DNA of 64,000 nt, taken from positions 1 through 64,000 of the forward strand of contig CACYKP010000004.1 in NCBI GenBank assembly GCA_902775025.1, given 5' to 3'. The position numbers and the translations under genes are program-made. This document shows positions 15,844-25,939 of this stretch, one piece after another. The stretch's first letter is position 1. Each line of letters opens with the position of its first letter. This DNA is from an uncultured bacterium. GTDB taxonomy: Bacteria; Cyanobacteriota; Vampirovibrionia; Gastranaerophilales; Gastranaerophilaceae. Under the pieces are notes generated by a model. That model was given only the letters and a program-made list of their open reading frames with translations. It searched no databases and was not told where the DNA came from.

Positions 15844-15938
15844 TGTAATATGGTAAATTGTGAATAAAAACAAATTTGCCGAAAAAAGGGGTAGTTTAGG
15901 GGCATATTTAAAGGTTAATGAAGGGATAAACTGGAGAG

Positions 15939-18900
15939 ATGGCAGATATAAATAATTTTTCTGATATAAATGAAAATTTTAATACCATTAAAACTTTGCT
16001 TAATTCAATAAGGGCGCAAGGCATCTTAAATACATCAGATGTTGATAAGATACTCGAAAATATTAACTCAAAACTAGAAAAGATTAATACCGGTGATGAT
16101 ATTGATTTAATCAAAGAATCCTTGTCAGAATTAAGGGGCAATCTTGAAGAAAGGCACGAGGTTTTAATATCTAAATTTGGCGCAATTGAAGCCCTTTTTT
16201 CCAACCTTCTTAAAAATAGCAATGACACAGTTAAATCTGAAGAATTGAAAGAATTATTTGATATTATTGCAACTAATTTATCTGTGTTCTCGAAAGAGGT
16301 TGTTTCCCAAAAAGAAACCTTGACTGATATTACTCTAAGACTTGATTCTATGCGTTCTGACGATTCCCAAAAGAAGGAGATTATTAAGAGTGTCCTAACC
16401 GTCAGAAATGATATCGAAAAACTGAATAATGGTTTTGATTCAATTGTAATAAGTCTTAACGAAAACTTTAAAACGGTATTAAAAACAATAGCTGAAGTTG
16501 ATCAGTCAGATGCTATAACAGGTTTTTCAAACCAATTTAATAACCTGATTGATACTTCAAATACTATTTTGTCTGCTATTCAGCTTATAGATAAGAAAAA
16601 TAATCAGTTTGAAAACTCATTTGAAGGACTTGCAACTCAAGATGATACTGCAAATATTCAGCGTAATTTAATAGAGTTATCGGCAAAAAGTCAGGAGATT
16701 TCTAATCTGGTCGATTCTCTAAACCAAAAATCATATAAAATGGACAGTCTTGCAGAAAAGATTGATGCATCCGTGAATATTGTTGCAGGATTAAAGGCAG
16801 AAATAGCAGAAAAAGATTCAGAAGTAAAAGATGCCGTTTTAGCTGAATTGGCAGGCTTGGAAAGAATATTAAAAGAAGCAACCTCTAATAAGGATTTTGA
16901 AGACTTCCGAAATTCTTTGGAAAATGTTTTAAACAATATATCTAATGGTTCAAAAGACTTAAAAGACTCTCTTGGCTCAGCTCTTAGGAATATCACAAAG
17001 CTTAATGACGATTTGAAAGCTATGGATATTAATGTAAATTTCCAAAGTGTATCATCAAACGTTGCGAGAATGGGTGAAGAGGTAAAAGAGAAGCTGGATT
17101 CGGAAATAGATAAATTATCTCAAATGTTAGATGTAAATATTACTAAAACATTAAATGAGATTGCATCAAATGCAGATGTTTTTAATGCAAGATTAAAAGA
17201 ATCTCATACAGCCCTTTCCGAACTTTGCGAAAAGAACTTTGCGGAAGTAACGGAAAGCATGACTTCGCTAAAAGATGTTGTTGCACAACTTGATGAAAAT
17301 AATGTTTCGGCTAATAATGCAATTTTTTCAAATATAACTGACAGGTTGGCAATCTTTGAAAACAGTTTAAAAACATCATTAGAAAAACAAGAGGACTTTG
17401 TTTCTTCTTCATCCTCAGGTGTTTTTGAACAGATTACTAACATGAAAAATATTACAGAGGGTATAGAATATAAACTCGATTCCTCAGCAATAGAATTAGG
17501 TAGTGCAAAAAGAGAATTTTCCGGTTTAAAAGAATCTGTAGATGCAATGTTAGCACTTGATTTTGTTAATGTAATAAAAGATATTAAAGTAGATTTATAT
17601 GCTGTAAAACAGGATTTAAACGATGCTATTGAGTCTTCTTCGGGAGAACTTGCAGAAAAATATACTAATGACTTATTTGGTAAATATGAGTTGTTAGTAA
17701 GCAAACTTGACAGTGTAGAAGATGAAATGAAGTATGCCCAAACAGATGTTCTAAATGATTTGCATACAACTTTATCAAATATATCTTCATCTATTGTTGA
17801 TATTTTATCTTATGTCAGTACAGCAAAAGAAGCTGATAATGCCGAATTGGAAGCAAAACTTCTCAACATAGCAAAAACAGTCAAAGACAGCAACTTAAAT
17901 TATGTAGAAAATGTAAGAGACATTGTAGATGTTATAAGAACTCAAGTTGAGGCAAGTTTAAAACAAATCAGCGAAGAGTCTGATGTGAGATTTGGGAAAA
18001 TAACATCTGCAATTGCGGAAAGTAATAATTCAATAAAAAATGATATAAAAACTTCATATAATAAAATTTTGGAAGTTCAAGAAAATATCGGCTCAATAAA
18101 TGAAATTTTAAATATAAAAAATGAAAATCTTTCTACTAATATTGAAGATATTTTATCATCTGCTGAAAGTTTAAAAGGCGAATTCGATTCTAAAATGAAC
18201 GCTTTAAAGAGCTCTTTACTTGGTATTGTTACTGAATTTAAGAATGATTTGTCTTGTGAAACAACAGATAAAATAAGTGAAGTTAAATTTAATTCGGAAA
18301 CGCTTCATTCCAGAGCTGTTCAACAATCGGTGGATTTAAAAAACGAGTTAAAATCTGAAATTGATGGCATAATAGAATCTTTAAGAAAAAATATTGCAGC
18401 TTTAAGCGAGCATGTTGCAAGTACGACATTGCAAATAGAAGGTGCTAATAAAGAGATTGTAGATTATATAAAAAATGATTTTACTCAAGATGTCAACAAT
18501 TCTGTTGATTCAATTAAGACAAATACCGCAGATATTCTTAATGAGATTGATACAAAGGTTTATGATGTAGTAAACAGTTTCAGTTCATTGGAAACATCCG
18601 TAAGTAATTTATCTTCTGATACAACGACTGCTTTATCAAACACATTAGGTAAAATATTAGACAATTTTGTTTCTCTCAGAAATTTGGTGACTAATATAGA
18701 TGAACAAAATACTGAAAGATTATATAAAAATGCAGAGATTCTCAAAGGCGAATATATTCAAATGCGGGACAAATTTGATAATTTGAGTTCATCAGTAGAC
18801 AGGCATCTTGATAATCAGGTAACGGTAATAGATTCTAATTATGCAGCTTTTGAAAATTTAATCAATTCTCTTGATAATTCAACTAAAGAGAATTTTATAT

Positions 18901-21900
18901 CTGCCGTAAGAGAATTAAAAGAAGATTTTGGGCTGCTAAAGAAACAATTGACTGAGTTGGATTCAGCCGTAGATCAGGATTTAGCACATCAAATATCAAT
19001 TATAGAAGGCAGTTTTGAGTCAATAAACCTTATGATGGTAGACGTTATGAATCAGGCAACCGATTCATTAGGTGAAAAAATAAAGAAGGAATTGAACGGT
19101 GCTGCTTCAATAATGAATGAAACGTTAGCGGTTGAACTAGAAAAATATAAATCACAAATAGAAGATTTATTTGATGATTTTAAAGATAAATCAAATGAAC
19201 AAGGCGATTTTATTAAAGGGTGTGCTATAGAATTGAACAATGTTTTGGGAACGACTCTTGCGCAACAAAATAGAGATGCATCTTTACAATTAGAGGAAGT
19301 AGGAACAAGATTAAAAGAAATTTTGGATAGTAATATAGAAGTTACATCTGCTGACTATGGTGATTTGAAAGCTAAGCTGGTTGAATTTTTAGATAAAGTC
19401 GAAAAACATAATATTGTACTGGTTGACAATATGCGTACTCAAATAGATGATATAACAAAATTTTTAGATTCTAATTTAGAAATTCAATCGCAAGAAGTAA
19501 ATTCATGTTTTGAAGAAATATCATCAGGTATTCAAAAGATAATGTCAACAGTTCGTGAAGTAAATAATGAGCTTGGACCGCAAATATCTGCTGTACAAAC
19601 TGCTGCTGATGAATTAAAGGCTTCTGTCGATGGTGAAAGCTCCAATATAATCAGTACTCTTGACACTGCAGTAAAAGCTGCTGCAGAAGGTTCAAATCAA
19701 TTAATAACTGCGAAAATGGATAATGTAAGAGAGCTTTTAGAAACTGCATCAAACGCTACTCAAATAAGAATTGGTACAAAAGTTAACGAAATTTTAAATG
19801 AGTTAGACGGAATAAAAAATTCTTATGATGAACAGAAAACATACATAAATCAAATTCTTGATAATGAGTTGAAGCCTGAGCTTATGACATTGGGTGATAA
19901 AATTAATAATATATTAGAAGAAAATTCCATAAAATACGCAACAAAACTTGATGCAACAAGTGCAAAGCTTTCAGATGATTTATCATCAGGTATAAGCAAC
20001 TTTATATTATCAATTGCAAATTTAAACGACAGATTGGATAAAGATGAACTTGCAAGAATGAATGTTTATCAAACTCAAATAGATGAGTTGAATACAACAT
20101 TTAATGAATTGACAGATGAGGCGAAAGAAAGTATCAAAGCTCAGCTTCTGACTATTTCAGATACTTTGATTCAATCAAATAATGAAAAATATGATGAAGC
20201 AGCTCAATCACTTGAAAATTATGTACAAAAAATCGGAGAACAGATAGATAGTGTAAAACAAAATTCATTATTATGTAAAGATTTAATTGGCGGGTTGTTG
20301 CAAGAACATCTTAATATTATATCAAAGGATATAGAAAAAGAAACTGATGTTATAGTAAGTGATATACTTGAGCAATTCAGTATTTTAAAAGATGTTCAAA
20401 AAGATGAGTTATCATCTCTTACAACTGCTATTGAAGACTCAGTTGCCGGATATGTAATTGATGCTGTTAATGATTTAAAATCATATATGGATGTTAAAAC
20501 CGATTCTTCCGTATTGAACGGAAAACTGGATACTTTAAGAATAGAGTTGGAAAAATCTGTAGATGAAACTACTGAAAATATAAATAAACTCCTGGAAGTT
20601 AGTGTATTTACAGATGCAATTACAGATTTGAAAGCAACAAATCAAGTGCTTGTTACTTCAATGACTGATAAATTAAATAGTCAAATTCAAACATTTATTA
20701 ATGAAAATGTTTCAAAAAATATAGAAGACAAAGTAAATTTGTTAGATAAGAAGTTTATAGAAACAGTCGTAGATAAGTATGAAGAGGTAAAACTTTTATC
20801 AAATGAACATGCTAAATCATTGCAGTCTGTTTCCGAGTCTATAGAAGAAGTAGCTGGAAAACTTAATGATACAAAAGTAGAGTTTAATTCCAACTTAAAA
20901 GTTTTGTTGGGTGGAATAAATCAGTCAGTTGATGAATTAAAGGCTGATTTTGCTGATTTGAAGGCTCAAATTTTAAATAAATCATTTGATGAGGCTTTTC
21001 ATGCATCTGTTCATAATCAGATATCAGGAATTGAAAAATTAATAAATGAGCAAATGGGCTATATAGAAGATATTAGTGAACTTTGCTGTTCGAATTTGCC
21101 GGAACTTTCAGAGATGAATACAATTGTAAAATTTGGTATTCAAAATTCACTCTCTGATTTAAGTACGAAAGTTGATGAGCAAAAAAACGATATAAGAAGT
21201 CAAATATCTGACTTGAACGGAAAACTGGAAGAGCAAAAAAGCGATATAAGAAGTCAAATATCTGATTTGAACGGAAAAATTGGCGGTCAAGAAATTAGTA
21301 TTTCTGATGAAATAAAAGAACTTAAGTCAGGAATTCATCATTCTGTATCTGATTTAACCGAAAAATTGCAAAGCCAGAATATAAACATAACATCAGAGAT
21401 AACAAAAGAATTAGATGAATTAAAGACAGATATTATTACTCAGTTTATTAATGTATTTAACCAAATCTCTTTTGTGGCTGAGCAAGACGAGATTTTGGAA
21501 TTTATACAAGAAAAGCATTCTGAATTAATTACAATTTTAAGTCATATAGTAACAACATCTGACGGAATAGAAACAGTAAAAGATAATGTTGCTGTGTTAG
21601 ATAATAAGTTTGATTCTTTAAAAGAGGATATTGACCTAATAAATGAAAAAATTACATCAATAATGTCATCAGAAGGTGATATAGATTATGTATACAGTCT
21701 GCAGGACTTGGAATCTGATATTGCGAATTTAAGACTTGTTCTTAATGATATGAAGGCTGATAATAAGTCCAAAGAGTTTGAAGAATTAATTAATTCAACA
21801 AATAATATTTACCAAATCGTTGAAACAATAAAAGCAGAAATTCCAAAGTTTGAAGCGGAAGAATTTAAGAAAGATTTTAATGACTTAGCAGAAGATATTG

Positions 21901-22625
21901 TAAGTATCAGTACTAGAACAAATAAATTACTTTTGACCTCAGACGAGTCATATAAGACTTTACAAGACAATCTTCAAGATTTCAGAATGGTAATAAATGA
22001 CTTGGATGAAAGAACAAGAAATTTTGTTCACGATTCAGGTATAGATAAGCTTGATAATAAATTAAGTTCAATTAATACAATGATTCAAAATGGGGCAAAA
22101 ACAAACCAAGTATTCAATCAAGTTTTTGAATATTTGGCTGAATGGGTTGATAAAGCCGGTGAACAAATTACGACAATTTCCGACAAGGTTGAAACATTAG
22201 ATGATATCGGACAAATAAAACTTATGTTGGAGGACTTAAGGGCTGACTCACAGGACAATACAGAAAGTCAAGAACTAATTGATGCTCTTACAAATGTATT
22301 TGATAAACAGGCAAAACGTATCGCATCATTAGAGGCAAAACTTGACAGAATAATTGTAGATTCTAAAATAAATAATAAGAAAAATACTATAGATATGAAG
22401 CCTTTAGAGGATACGTTAAACAGATTTTTGGTTACATTAGAAGATAGAATTTCTTCTCAACATGACAAAATCAATTCTTTGGAAACAAAACTGGAAGAAG
22501 TTGTATCTTTGGTAGATAATAAAGATACCGCACAACTTACAAAAAAAGTCGGCGGTATGGACAGGCAGCTTGCAAAATTAAACAAGAGTATCGAAAAAAT
22601 AGCATCAAATGTTGTTGAAAAGTAG
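15939..22625 (+). CDS. giant coiled-coil protein, 2228 residues
   Basis: The whole protein is predicted from reading to be alpha-helical, with heptad-like spacing of Leu/Ile/Val and many Lys, Glu, Asp, Asn and Ser. It has no signal peptide, no membrane segment and few Cys. Recurring phrases such as 'IxxxLxxKxDxLKxDL' and 'xISDLNGKLEEQ' run along its length, and an 18-residue unit is duplicated near residues 1747-1782. A cytoplasmic scaffold, filament or cell-shape role would fit such a rod, but nothing proves it, and no homologue is recognised. The start ATG follows ggag closely. The downstream oxidase gene overlaps its stop by 17 bases. Confidence 0.8.
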   Translation: MADINNFSDINENFNTIKTLLNSIRAQGILNTSDVDKILENINSKLEKINTGDDIDLIKESLSELRGNLEERHEVLISKFGAIEALFSNLLKNSNDTVKSEELKELFDIIATNLSVFSKEVVSQKETLTDITLRLDSMRSDDSQKKEIIKSVLTVRNDIEKLNNGFDSIVISLNENFKTVLKTIAEVDQSDAITGFSNQFNNLIDTSNTILSAIQLIDKKNNQFENSFEGLATQDDTANIQRNLIELSAKSQEISNLVDSLNQKSYKMDSLAEKIDASVNIVAGLKAEIAEKDSEVKDAVLAELAGLERILKEATSNKDFEDFRNSLENVLNNISNGSKDLKDSLGSALRNITKLNDDLKAMDINVNFQSVSSNVARMGEEVKEKLDSEIDKLSQMLDVNITKTLNEIASNADVFNARLKESHTALSELCEKNFAEVTESMTSLKDVVAQLDENNVSANNAIFSNITDRLAIFENSLKTSLEKQEDFVSSSSSGVFEQITNMKNITEGIEYKLDSSAIELGSAKREFSGLKESVDAMLALDFVNVIKDIKVDLYAVKQDLNDAIESSSGELAEKYTNDLFGKYELLVSKLDSVEDEMKYAQTDVLNDLHTTLSNISSSIVDILSYVSTAKEADNAELEAKLLNIAKTVKDSNLNYVENVRDIVDVIRTQVEASLKQISEESDVRFGKITSAIAESNNSIKNDIKTSYNKILEVQENIGSINEILNIKNENLSTNIEDILSSAESLKGEFDSKMNALKSSLLGIVTEFKNDLSCETTDKISEVKFNSETLHSRAVQQSVDLKNELKSEIDGIIESLRKNIAALSEHVASTTLQIEGANKEIVDYIKNDFTQDVNNSVDSIKTNTADILNEIDTKVYDVVNSFSSLETSVSNLSSDTTTALSNTLGKILDNFVSLRNLVTNIDEQNTERLYKNAEILKGEYIQMRDKFDNLSSSVDRHLDNQVTVIDSNYAAFENLINSLDNSTKENFISAVRELKEDFGLLKKQLTELDSAVDQDLAHQISIIEGSFESINLMMVDVMNQATDSLGEKIKKELNGAASIMNETLAVELEKYKSQIEDLFDDFKDKSNEQGDFIKGCAIELNNVLGTTLAQQNRDASLQLEEVGTRLKEILDSNIEVTSADYGDLKAKLVEFLDKVEKHNIVLVDNMRTQIDDITKFLDSNLEIQSQEVNSCFEEISSGIQKIMSTVREVNNELGPQISAVQTAADELKASVDGESSNIISTLDTAVKAAAEGSNQLITAKMDNVRELLETASNATQIRIGTKVNEILNELDGIKNSYDEQKTYINQILDNELKPELMTLGDKINNILEENSIKYATKLDATSAKLSDDLSSGISNFILSIANLNDRLDKDELARMNVYQTQIDELNTTFNELTDEAKESIKAQLLTISDTLIQSNNEKYDEAAQSLENYVQKIGEQIDSVKQNSLLCKDLIGGLLQEHLNIISKDIEKETDVIVSDILEQFSILKDVQKDELSSLTTAIEDSVAGYVIDAVNDLKSYMDVKTDSSVLNGKLDTLRIELEKSVDETTENINKLLEVSVFTDAITDLKATNQVLVTSMTDKLNSQIQTFINENVSKNIEDKVNLLDKKFIETVVDKYEEVKLLSNEHAKSLQSVSESIEEVAGKLNDTKVEFNSNLKVLLGGINQSVDELKADFADLKAQILNKSFDEAFHASVHNQISGIEKLINEQMGYIEDISELCCSNLPELSEMNTIVKFGIQNSLSDLSTKVDEQKNDIRSQISDLNGKLEEQKSDIRSQISDLNGKIGGQEISISDEIKELKSGIHHSVSDLTEKLQSQNINITSEITKELDELKTDIITQFINVFNQISFVAEQDEILEFIQEKHSELITILSHIVTTSDGIETVKDNVAVLDNKFDSLKEDIDLINEKITSIMSSEGDIDYVYSLQDLESDIANLRLVLNDMKADNKSKEFEELINSTNNIYQIVETIKAEIPKFEAEEFKKDFNDLAEDIVSISTRTNKLLLTSDESYKTLQDNLQDFRMVINDLDERTRNFVHDSGIDKLDNKLSSINTMIQNGAKTNQVFNQVFEYLAEWVDKAGEQITTISDKVETLDDIGQIKLMLEDLRADSQDNTESQELIDALTNVFDKQAKRIASLEAKLDRIIVDSKINNKKNTIDMKPLEDTLNRFLVTLEDRISSQHDKINSLETKLEEVVSLVDNKDTAQLTKKVGGMDRQLAKLNKSIEKIASNVVEK
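21177..21284 (+). repeat. 54-bp tandem duplication inside the coiled-coil gene
   Basis: Two consecutive 54-base units (21177-21230, 21231-21284) are nearly identical and encode 18-residue copies containing 'DIRSQISDLNGK'. The low divergence points to a recent in-frame duplication. Confidence 0.8.
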
Positions 22626-23997
22626 CATAAATGATTTAAAGAAAGTATTGAAAAAAGAAAATCTGCTCTTCCAAGAAGAGGAGAGATATTGTTATGCTCA
22701 GGATTCTGCAAATCTGAAAGACAAAAGTAATTTACCTGATATTGTTGTTTTTGTCGAAAGTATAGAAGAAGTTCAAAAGGTTATGAGATATGCAAATACT
22801 CATAATATTCCAGTTGTATCCAGAGGAGCAGGTACAAATACTGTAGGAGCTTGTACTTGTACAAAAGGCGGTATAGTTTTAAATTTTTCTAAAATGAATA
22901 AAATACTGAATTTTAATCCGGATGACATGACTATGCGTGTCGAACCCGGTGTTATTTTGGGAGATATAAAATCTCTTGCTGAGAGTGTGGGTTTATTTTA
23001 TCCTCCCGACCCTTCCAATTTTAAAGTTTCTACAATCGGAGGAAGTATTGCACAATCTTCAGGCGGAGCAAAATCTTTTAAATACGGAACAACAAAAGAT
23101 TACATTTTAAGTTTAAAGGTAGTAATGGCAGATGGGACATTGATGCGGCTTGGTTCCGGTACAATTAAAGATGCGGTCGGATATCATCTAAATCAGCTTA
23201 TCATTGGAAGCGAAGGGACTCTTGCAATAGTTGTAGAGGCAGAATTAAAGTTAATCCCTTTGCCTGAATCAAATGCAATGATTACTGCATATTTTGACAG
23301 TTTTGAGGATGCAACGGCGGGTGTTAACGGAATAATAAGAGAAAGAATATTTCCGGCAACTATAGATTTTATGGACAGAAATTCTATAACTACAGTAGAA
23401 AATTTTTATCCAAGCGATTTGAAAACGGATAAAGAATGTATGCTTTTAATAGAGGTAGATGGTTTTGAAGTATCTATGGATACTCAGTTAGAGCGTGTGA
23501 AAAAAGCACTGTTATCTAATAAAGCATCGGATATTGTTTTACTTAGAGATAAAGAAGCAATGGAGGCTGTATGGACAGCACGCAGGGCAAGTTATGGTGC
23601 AGCGGCAAAACTTGCGCCGGATGTTGTTACTGATGATATTATTGTTCCACGTTCGGCTCTGTCTAAAATGGTGTGTGGCTGCAAAGAAATTTGCAGAAAG
23701 CATAATTTGCAAGTTTGTATCGTAGGTCATGTTGGGGATGGTAATGTACATCCTCAAATAGCGCTTAATTTAGATAACGATGAAGAATTTAAGCATCTTA
23801 CAGATGCTAAAAGTGAGATTTATTCCTTAGCGATTTCTTTAGGAGGTACTATATCGGCGGAACATGGTATTGGAATAGAAAAACTATCACATGTTGATAA
23901 AATAATTGACGAAGAAGTATTAAATTCAATGCGTAAGATTAAAAAACTTTTTGATGTTGGGAATATATTAAATCCCGGAAAAATTTTTAAGATGTAA
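22609..23997 (+). CDS. FAD-linked oxidase, glycolate oxidase GlcD-like / D-lactate dehydrogenase
   Basis: The 462-residue flavoprotein has a PCMH-type FAD domain: 'VVSRGAGTNTVGACTCTKGGIVLNFSKM', 'PPDPSNFKVSTIGGSIAQSSGGAKSFKYG' and 'IIGSEGTLAIVVEAEL'. The C-terminal oxidase signatures 'IVGHVGDGNVHPQI' and 'GGTISAEHGIGIEK' follow. It should oxidise a 2-hydroxy acid such as glycolate or D-lactate and pass electrons to a partner; no GlcE/GlcF genes are adjacent. The start lies inside the end of the coiled-coil gene, so translation may be coupled, with cutA 12 bases downstream. Confidence 0.9.
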   Translation: MLLKSSINDLKKVLKKENLLFQEEERYCYAQDSANLKDKSNLPDIVVFVESIEEVQKVMRYANTHNIPVVSRGAGTNTVGACTCTKGGIVLNFSKMNKILNFNPDDMTMRVEPGVILGDIKSLAESVGLFYPPDPSNFKVSTIGGSIAQSSGGAKSFKYGTTKDYILSLKVVMADGTLMRLGSGTIKDAVGYHLNQLIIGSEGTLAIVVEAELKLIPLPESNAMITAYFDSFEDATAGVNGIIRERIFPATIDFMDRNSITTVENFYPSDLKTDKECMLLIEVDGFEVSMDTQLERVKKALLSNKASDIVLLRDKEAMEAVWTARRASYGAAAKLAPDVVTDDIIVPRSALSKMVCGCKEICRKHNLQVCIVGHVGDGNVHPQIALNLDNDEEFKHLTDAKSEIYSLAISLGGTISAEHGIGIEKLSHVDKIIDEEVLNSMRKIKKLFDVGNILNPGKIFKM

Positions 23998-24009
23998 AAA
24001 GGAGTAGTT

Positions 24010-24327
24010 ATGGATATAATAGTTATTTATTGTACAGTTCCTGATAAGAAGCTTGCAAAAGATATTACTAAAGTTTTGATGAAACATAAATTGGCTGCAT
24101 GTGTAAGCCGTATAGAAAATGTTCGTTCAACTTTTTCTTGGGAAGGAGAAGTTAATGAGGAAAAAGAAATTCTTCTTATGATAAAAACCAGAAGAGCCAA
24201 TTACGGTAAGATAAAACTTGTTATTGAGGATATGCATTCATATAATGTCCCTGAGATTATAGCGCTCCCTGTAGTAGATTGTAGTGAAGATTATTTAAAA
24301 TGGTTGGTGAAAGAAACAGAATCCTAG
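24010..24327 (+). CDS. cutA: divalent-cation tolerance protein CutA
   Basis: The 105-residue protein has the CutA1 trimer signatures: 'AACVSRIENVRSTFSWEGEVNEEKEILLMIKTRRANY' and 'HSYNVPEIIALPVVDCSEDYLKWL'. These form the ferredoxin-like fold with the invariant W-x-G-x-(V/I). The cellular role is uncertain across bacteria (copper tolerance was proposed in E. coli). The ribosome site 'aaggag' is well placed. The following HExxH gene overlaps it by 28 bases. Confidence 0.95.
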   Translation: MDIIVIYCTVPDKKLAKDITKVLMKHKLAACVSRIENVRSTFSWEGEVNEEKEILLMIKTRRANYGKIKLVIEDMHSYNVPEIIALPVVDCSEDYLKWLVKETES

Positions 24328-25079
24328 AACTAAAAGAATATTTGTCGAAATTAGGTATTAGTGTAAATATAGGGAAGACAAAAGCAAGAGGGCATAAAGG
24401 TATTTTTATGCATTCTTTCAATGATTGCAGGATAGATATTTCCAAGAATGTTAGTGATGTTGAGGTATTATCAATATTGCTGCATGAATTTGCGCATTAT
24501 ATTCATTATTCTTATGACAAATCATTAAAAAACTTGGATTTTGTATTTGGTGATTATAGTGATGATATAAGAGAAGAACTGATACGAGTTACTGTTAGTA
24601 ATGTTCCGAAGGAGTTTGCTGCGAATTTATTTAATGCAAAATTACAAATAAATAATGATATTAAATTTTTAACTAATAATATAAAATCTGTGGATAAAAA
24701 TTTTAAACTATCAGAAAAAAATAACAATATAGAACAATCCTTGCCGTTGCCATACAAGTATTTATTAAAATATGATAAAGTAAAATATTTCAATGATATA
24801 TTTTCGGCGGACAAAATTGATGAAAATTTAAGATTAAATGATGTTCAAAAAGCTTATATAAAACTAAAATCAAAACAAAGAGCATTAAGGCGTGTAAATT
24901 GCAGAATAAGCAGATTAAATAAATACTATAACAATCCGACAGAACTTTTTGCAAGATTTATAGATGCGTATTATACAAAACCTGAAATGACTCAAAAACT
25001 TGCTCCTGAGTCTTGTTTAAAACTCAAAAACTCAAATATAGAATTTTTAAAAAAAGTAAATGATATATTTTATAAATAA
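24300..25079 (+). CDS. HExxH-motif putative metallopeptidase
   Basis: The 259-residue protein has 'LLHEFAHYIHYSYDKS' (HExxH at about residues 63-67). A later 'NPTELFARFIDAYY' (about 216-229) could give the third, acidic zinc ligand, a gluzincin-like arrangement. The middle is Lys/Asn-rich. It has no signal peptide. No substrate can be inferred. The start lies 28 bases inside cutA without a clear ribosome site, so translation may depend on cutA. Confidence 0.7.
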   Translation: MVGERNRILELKEYLSKLGISVNIGKTKARGHKGIFMHSFNDCRIDISKNVSDVEVLSILLHEFAHYIHYSYDKSLKNLDFVFGDYSDDIREELIRVTVSNVPKEFAANLFNAKLQINNDIKFLTNNIKSVDKNFKLSEKNNNIEQSLPLPYKYLLKYDKVKYFNDIFSADKIDENLRLNDVQKAYIKLKSKQRALRRVNCRISRLNKYYNNPTELFARFIDAYYTKPEMTQKLAPESCLKLKNSNIEFLKKVNDIFYK

Positions 25080-25149
25080 TCTTTACTTGTGTTTAAGAGT
25101 AAATTGAGATAATATGTTATTGTAATGAATTGAATAAAAGGATGAATAT

Positions 25150-25935
25150 ATGGCATCTGTGCTGGATAAGAAAGTTGTAAAAGATGATAGAAAATTTTTA
25201 GGTTTTATTATATTTTTAATAATAGTAAATATTTGGTTTTTCACTGCCCCGTCAAGAAGGATGACTCAAATAGGACTTTTATGTAACTCGATAAAATACA
25301 AACAAGCACAACTATCTAATGATAATTCTTTGCAGGAATATATGTATCATAGAAATAATGCTGCATATTTAGTCAAACTTAACAATAAACGCAGAACTCT
25401 TCATGCAATAAAAGAGATGGATATGGCTATAAATACCGTTCCTGAGTATGTATCACCGGAAGTTGTACAAGGATTATATAAAGATAGAGCATATATAAAG
25501 TTATTTGCAGGTGATAAAAAAGGAGCTTTAGATGATTTATTATTATCCGGTAATTTGGATATTAATGACAACATGAAGGCAGCAGCGTTGTTAATAGATC
25601 GTCAAGCATATAGTTTAGCTAGAAAACATTGTATGAATATTATAAATGAGAATAATGCCGCTATTGCCGGATATGTATGTTTATCGCGTGTTTATGAACA
25701 AGCCGGAAAGCTTAATTCAGCAAGAAAAATTTATGATTATGCGATAGAAACGAAAAAACCGGCAAACCCAAAATTGTATGCAGAAAGAGCTTTGTTCAGG
25801 CATAGAACTAACGATTTTAAAGGATATGATGAAGATGTTGCGATTGCAAAAAAATTATCTTCAAGCGTAAACCTTGAAATTTCAATGATGGAAGATGCTA
25901 TAAATCCAAAAGAAATAAACTTAGTTCTTCAATAA
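25150..25935 (+). CDS. membrane-anchored TPR-like protein
   Basis: The 261-residue protein has one N-terminal membrane helix ('FLGFIIFLIIVNIWFFTAP', residues 17-35). A helical-hairpin region of TPR type follows (e.g. 'AAIAGYVCLSRVYEQAGKLNSARKIYDYAIETKKPANPKLYAERALFRHRTNDFKGYDEDVAIA'). It probably faces the periplasm and mediates protein contacts. The partner is unknown. The ribosome site is 'aaagga'. It is convergent with the large AsmA-like gene, 4 bases apart. Confidence 0.75.
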   Translation: MASVLDKKVVKDDRKFLGFIIFLIIVNIWFFTAPSRRMTQIGLLCNSIKYKQAQLSNDNSLQEYMYHRNNAAYLVKLNNKRRTLHAIKEMDMAINTVPEYVSPEVVQGLYKDRAYIKLFAGDKKGALDDLLLSGNLDINDNMKAAALLIDRQAYSLARKHCMNIINENNAAIAGYVCLSRVYEQAGKLNSARKIYDYAIETKKPANPKLYAERALFRHRTNDFKGYDEDVAIAKKLSSSVNLEISMMEDAINPKEINLVLQ

Positions 25936-25939
25936 AAAA

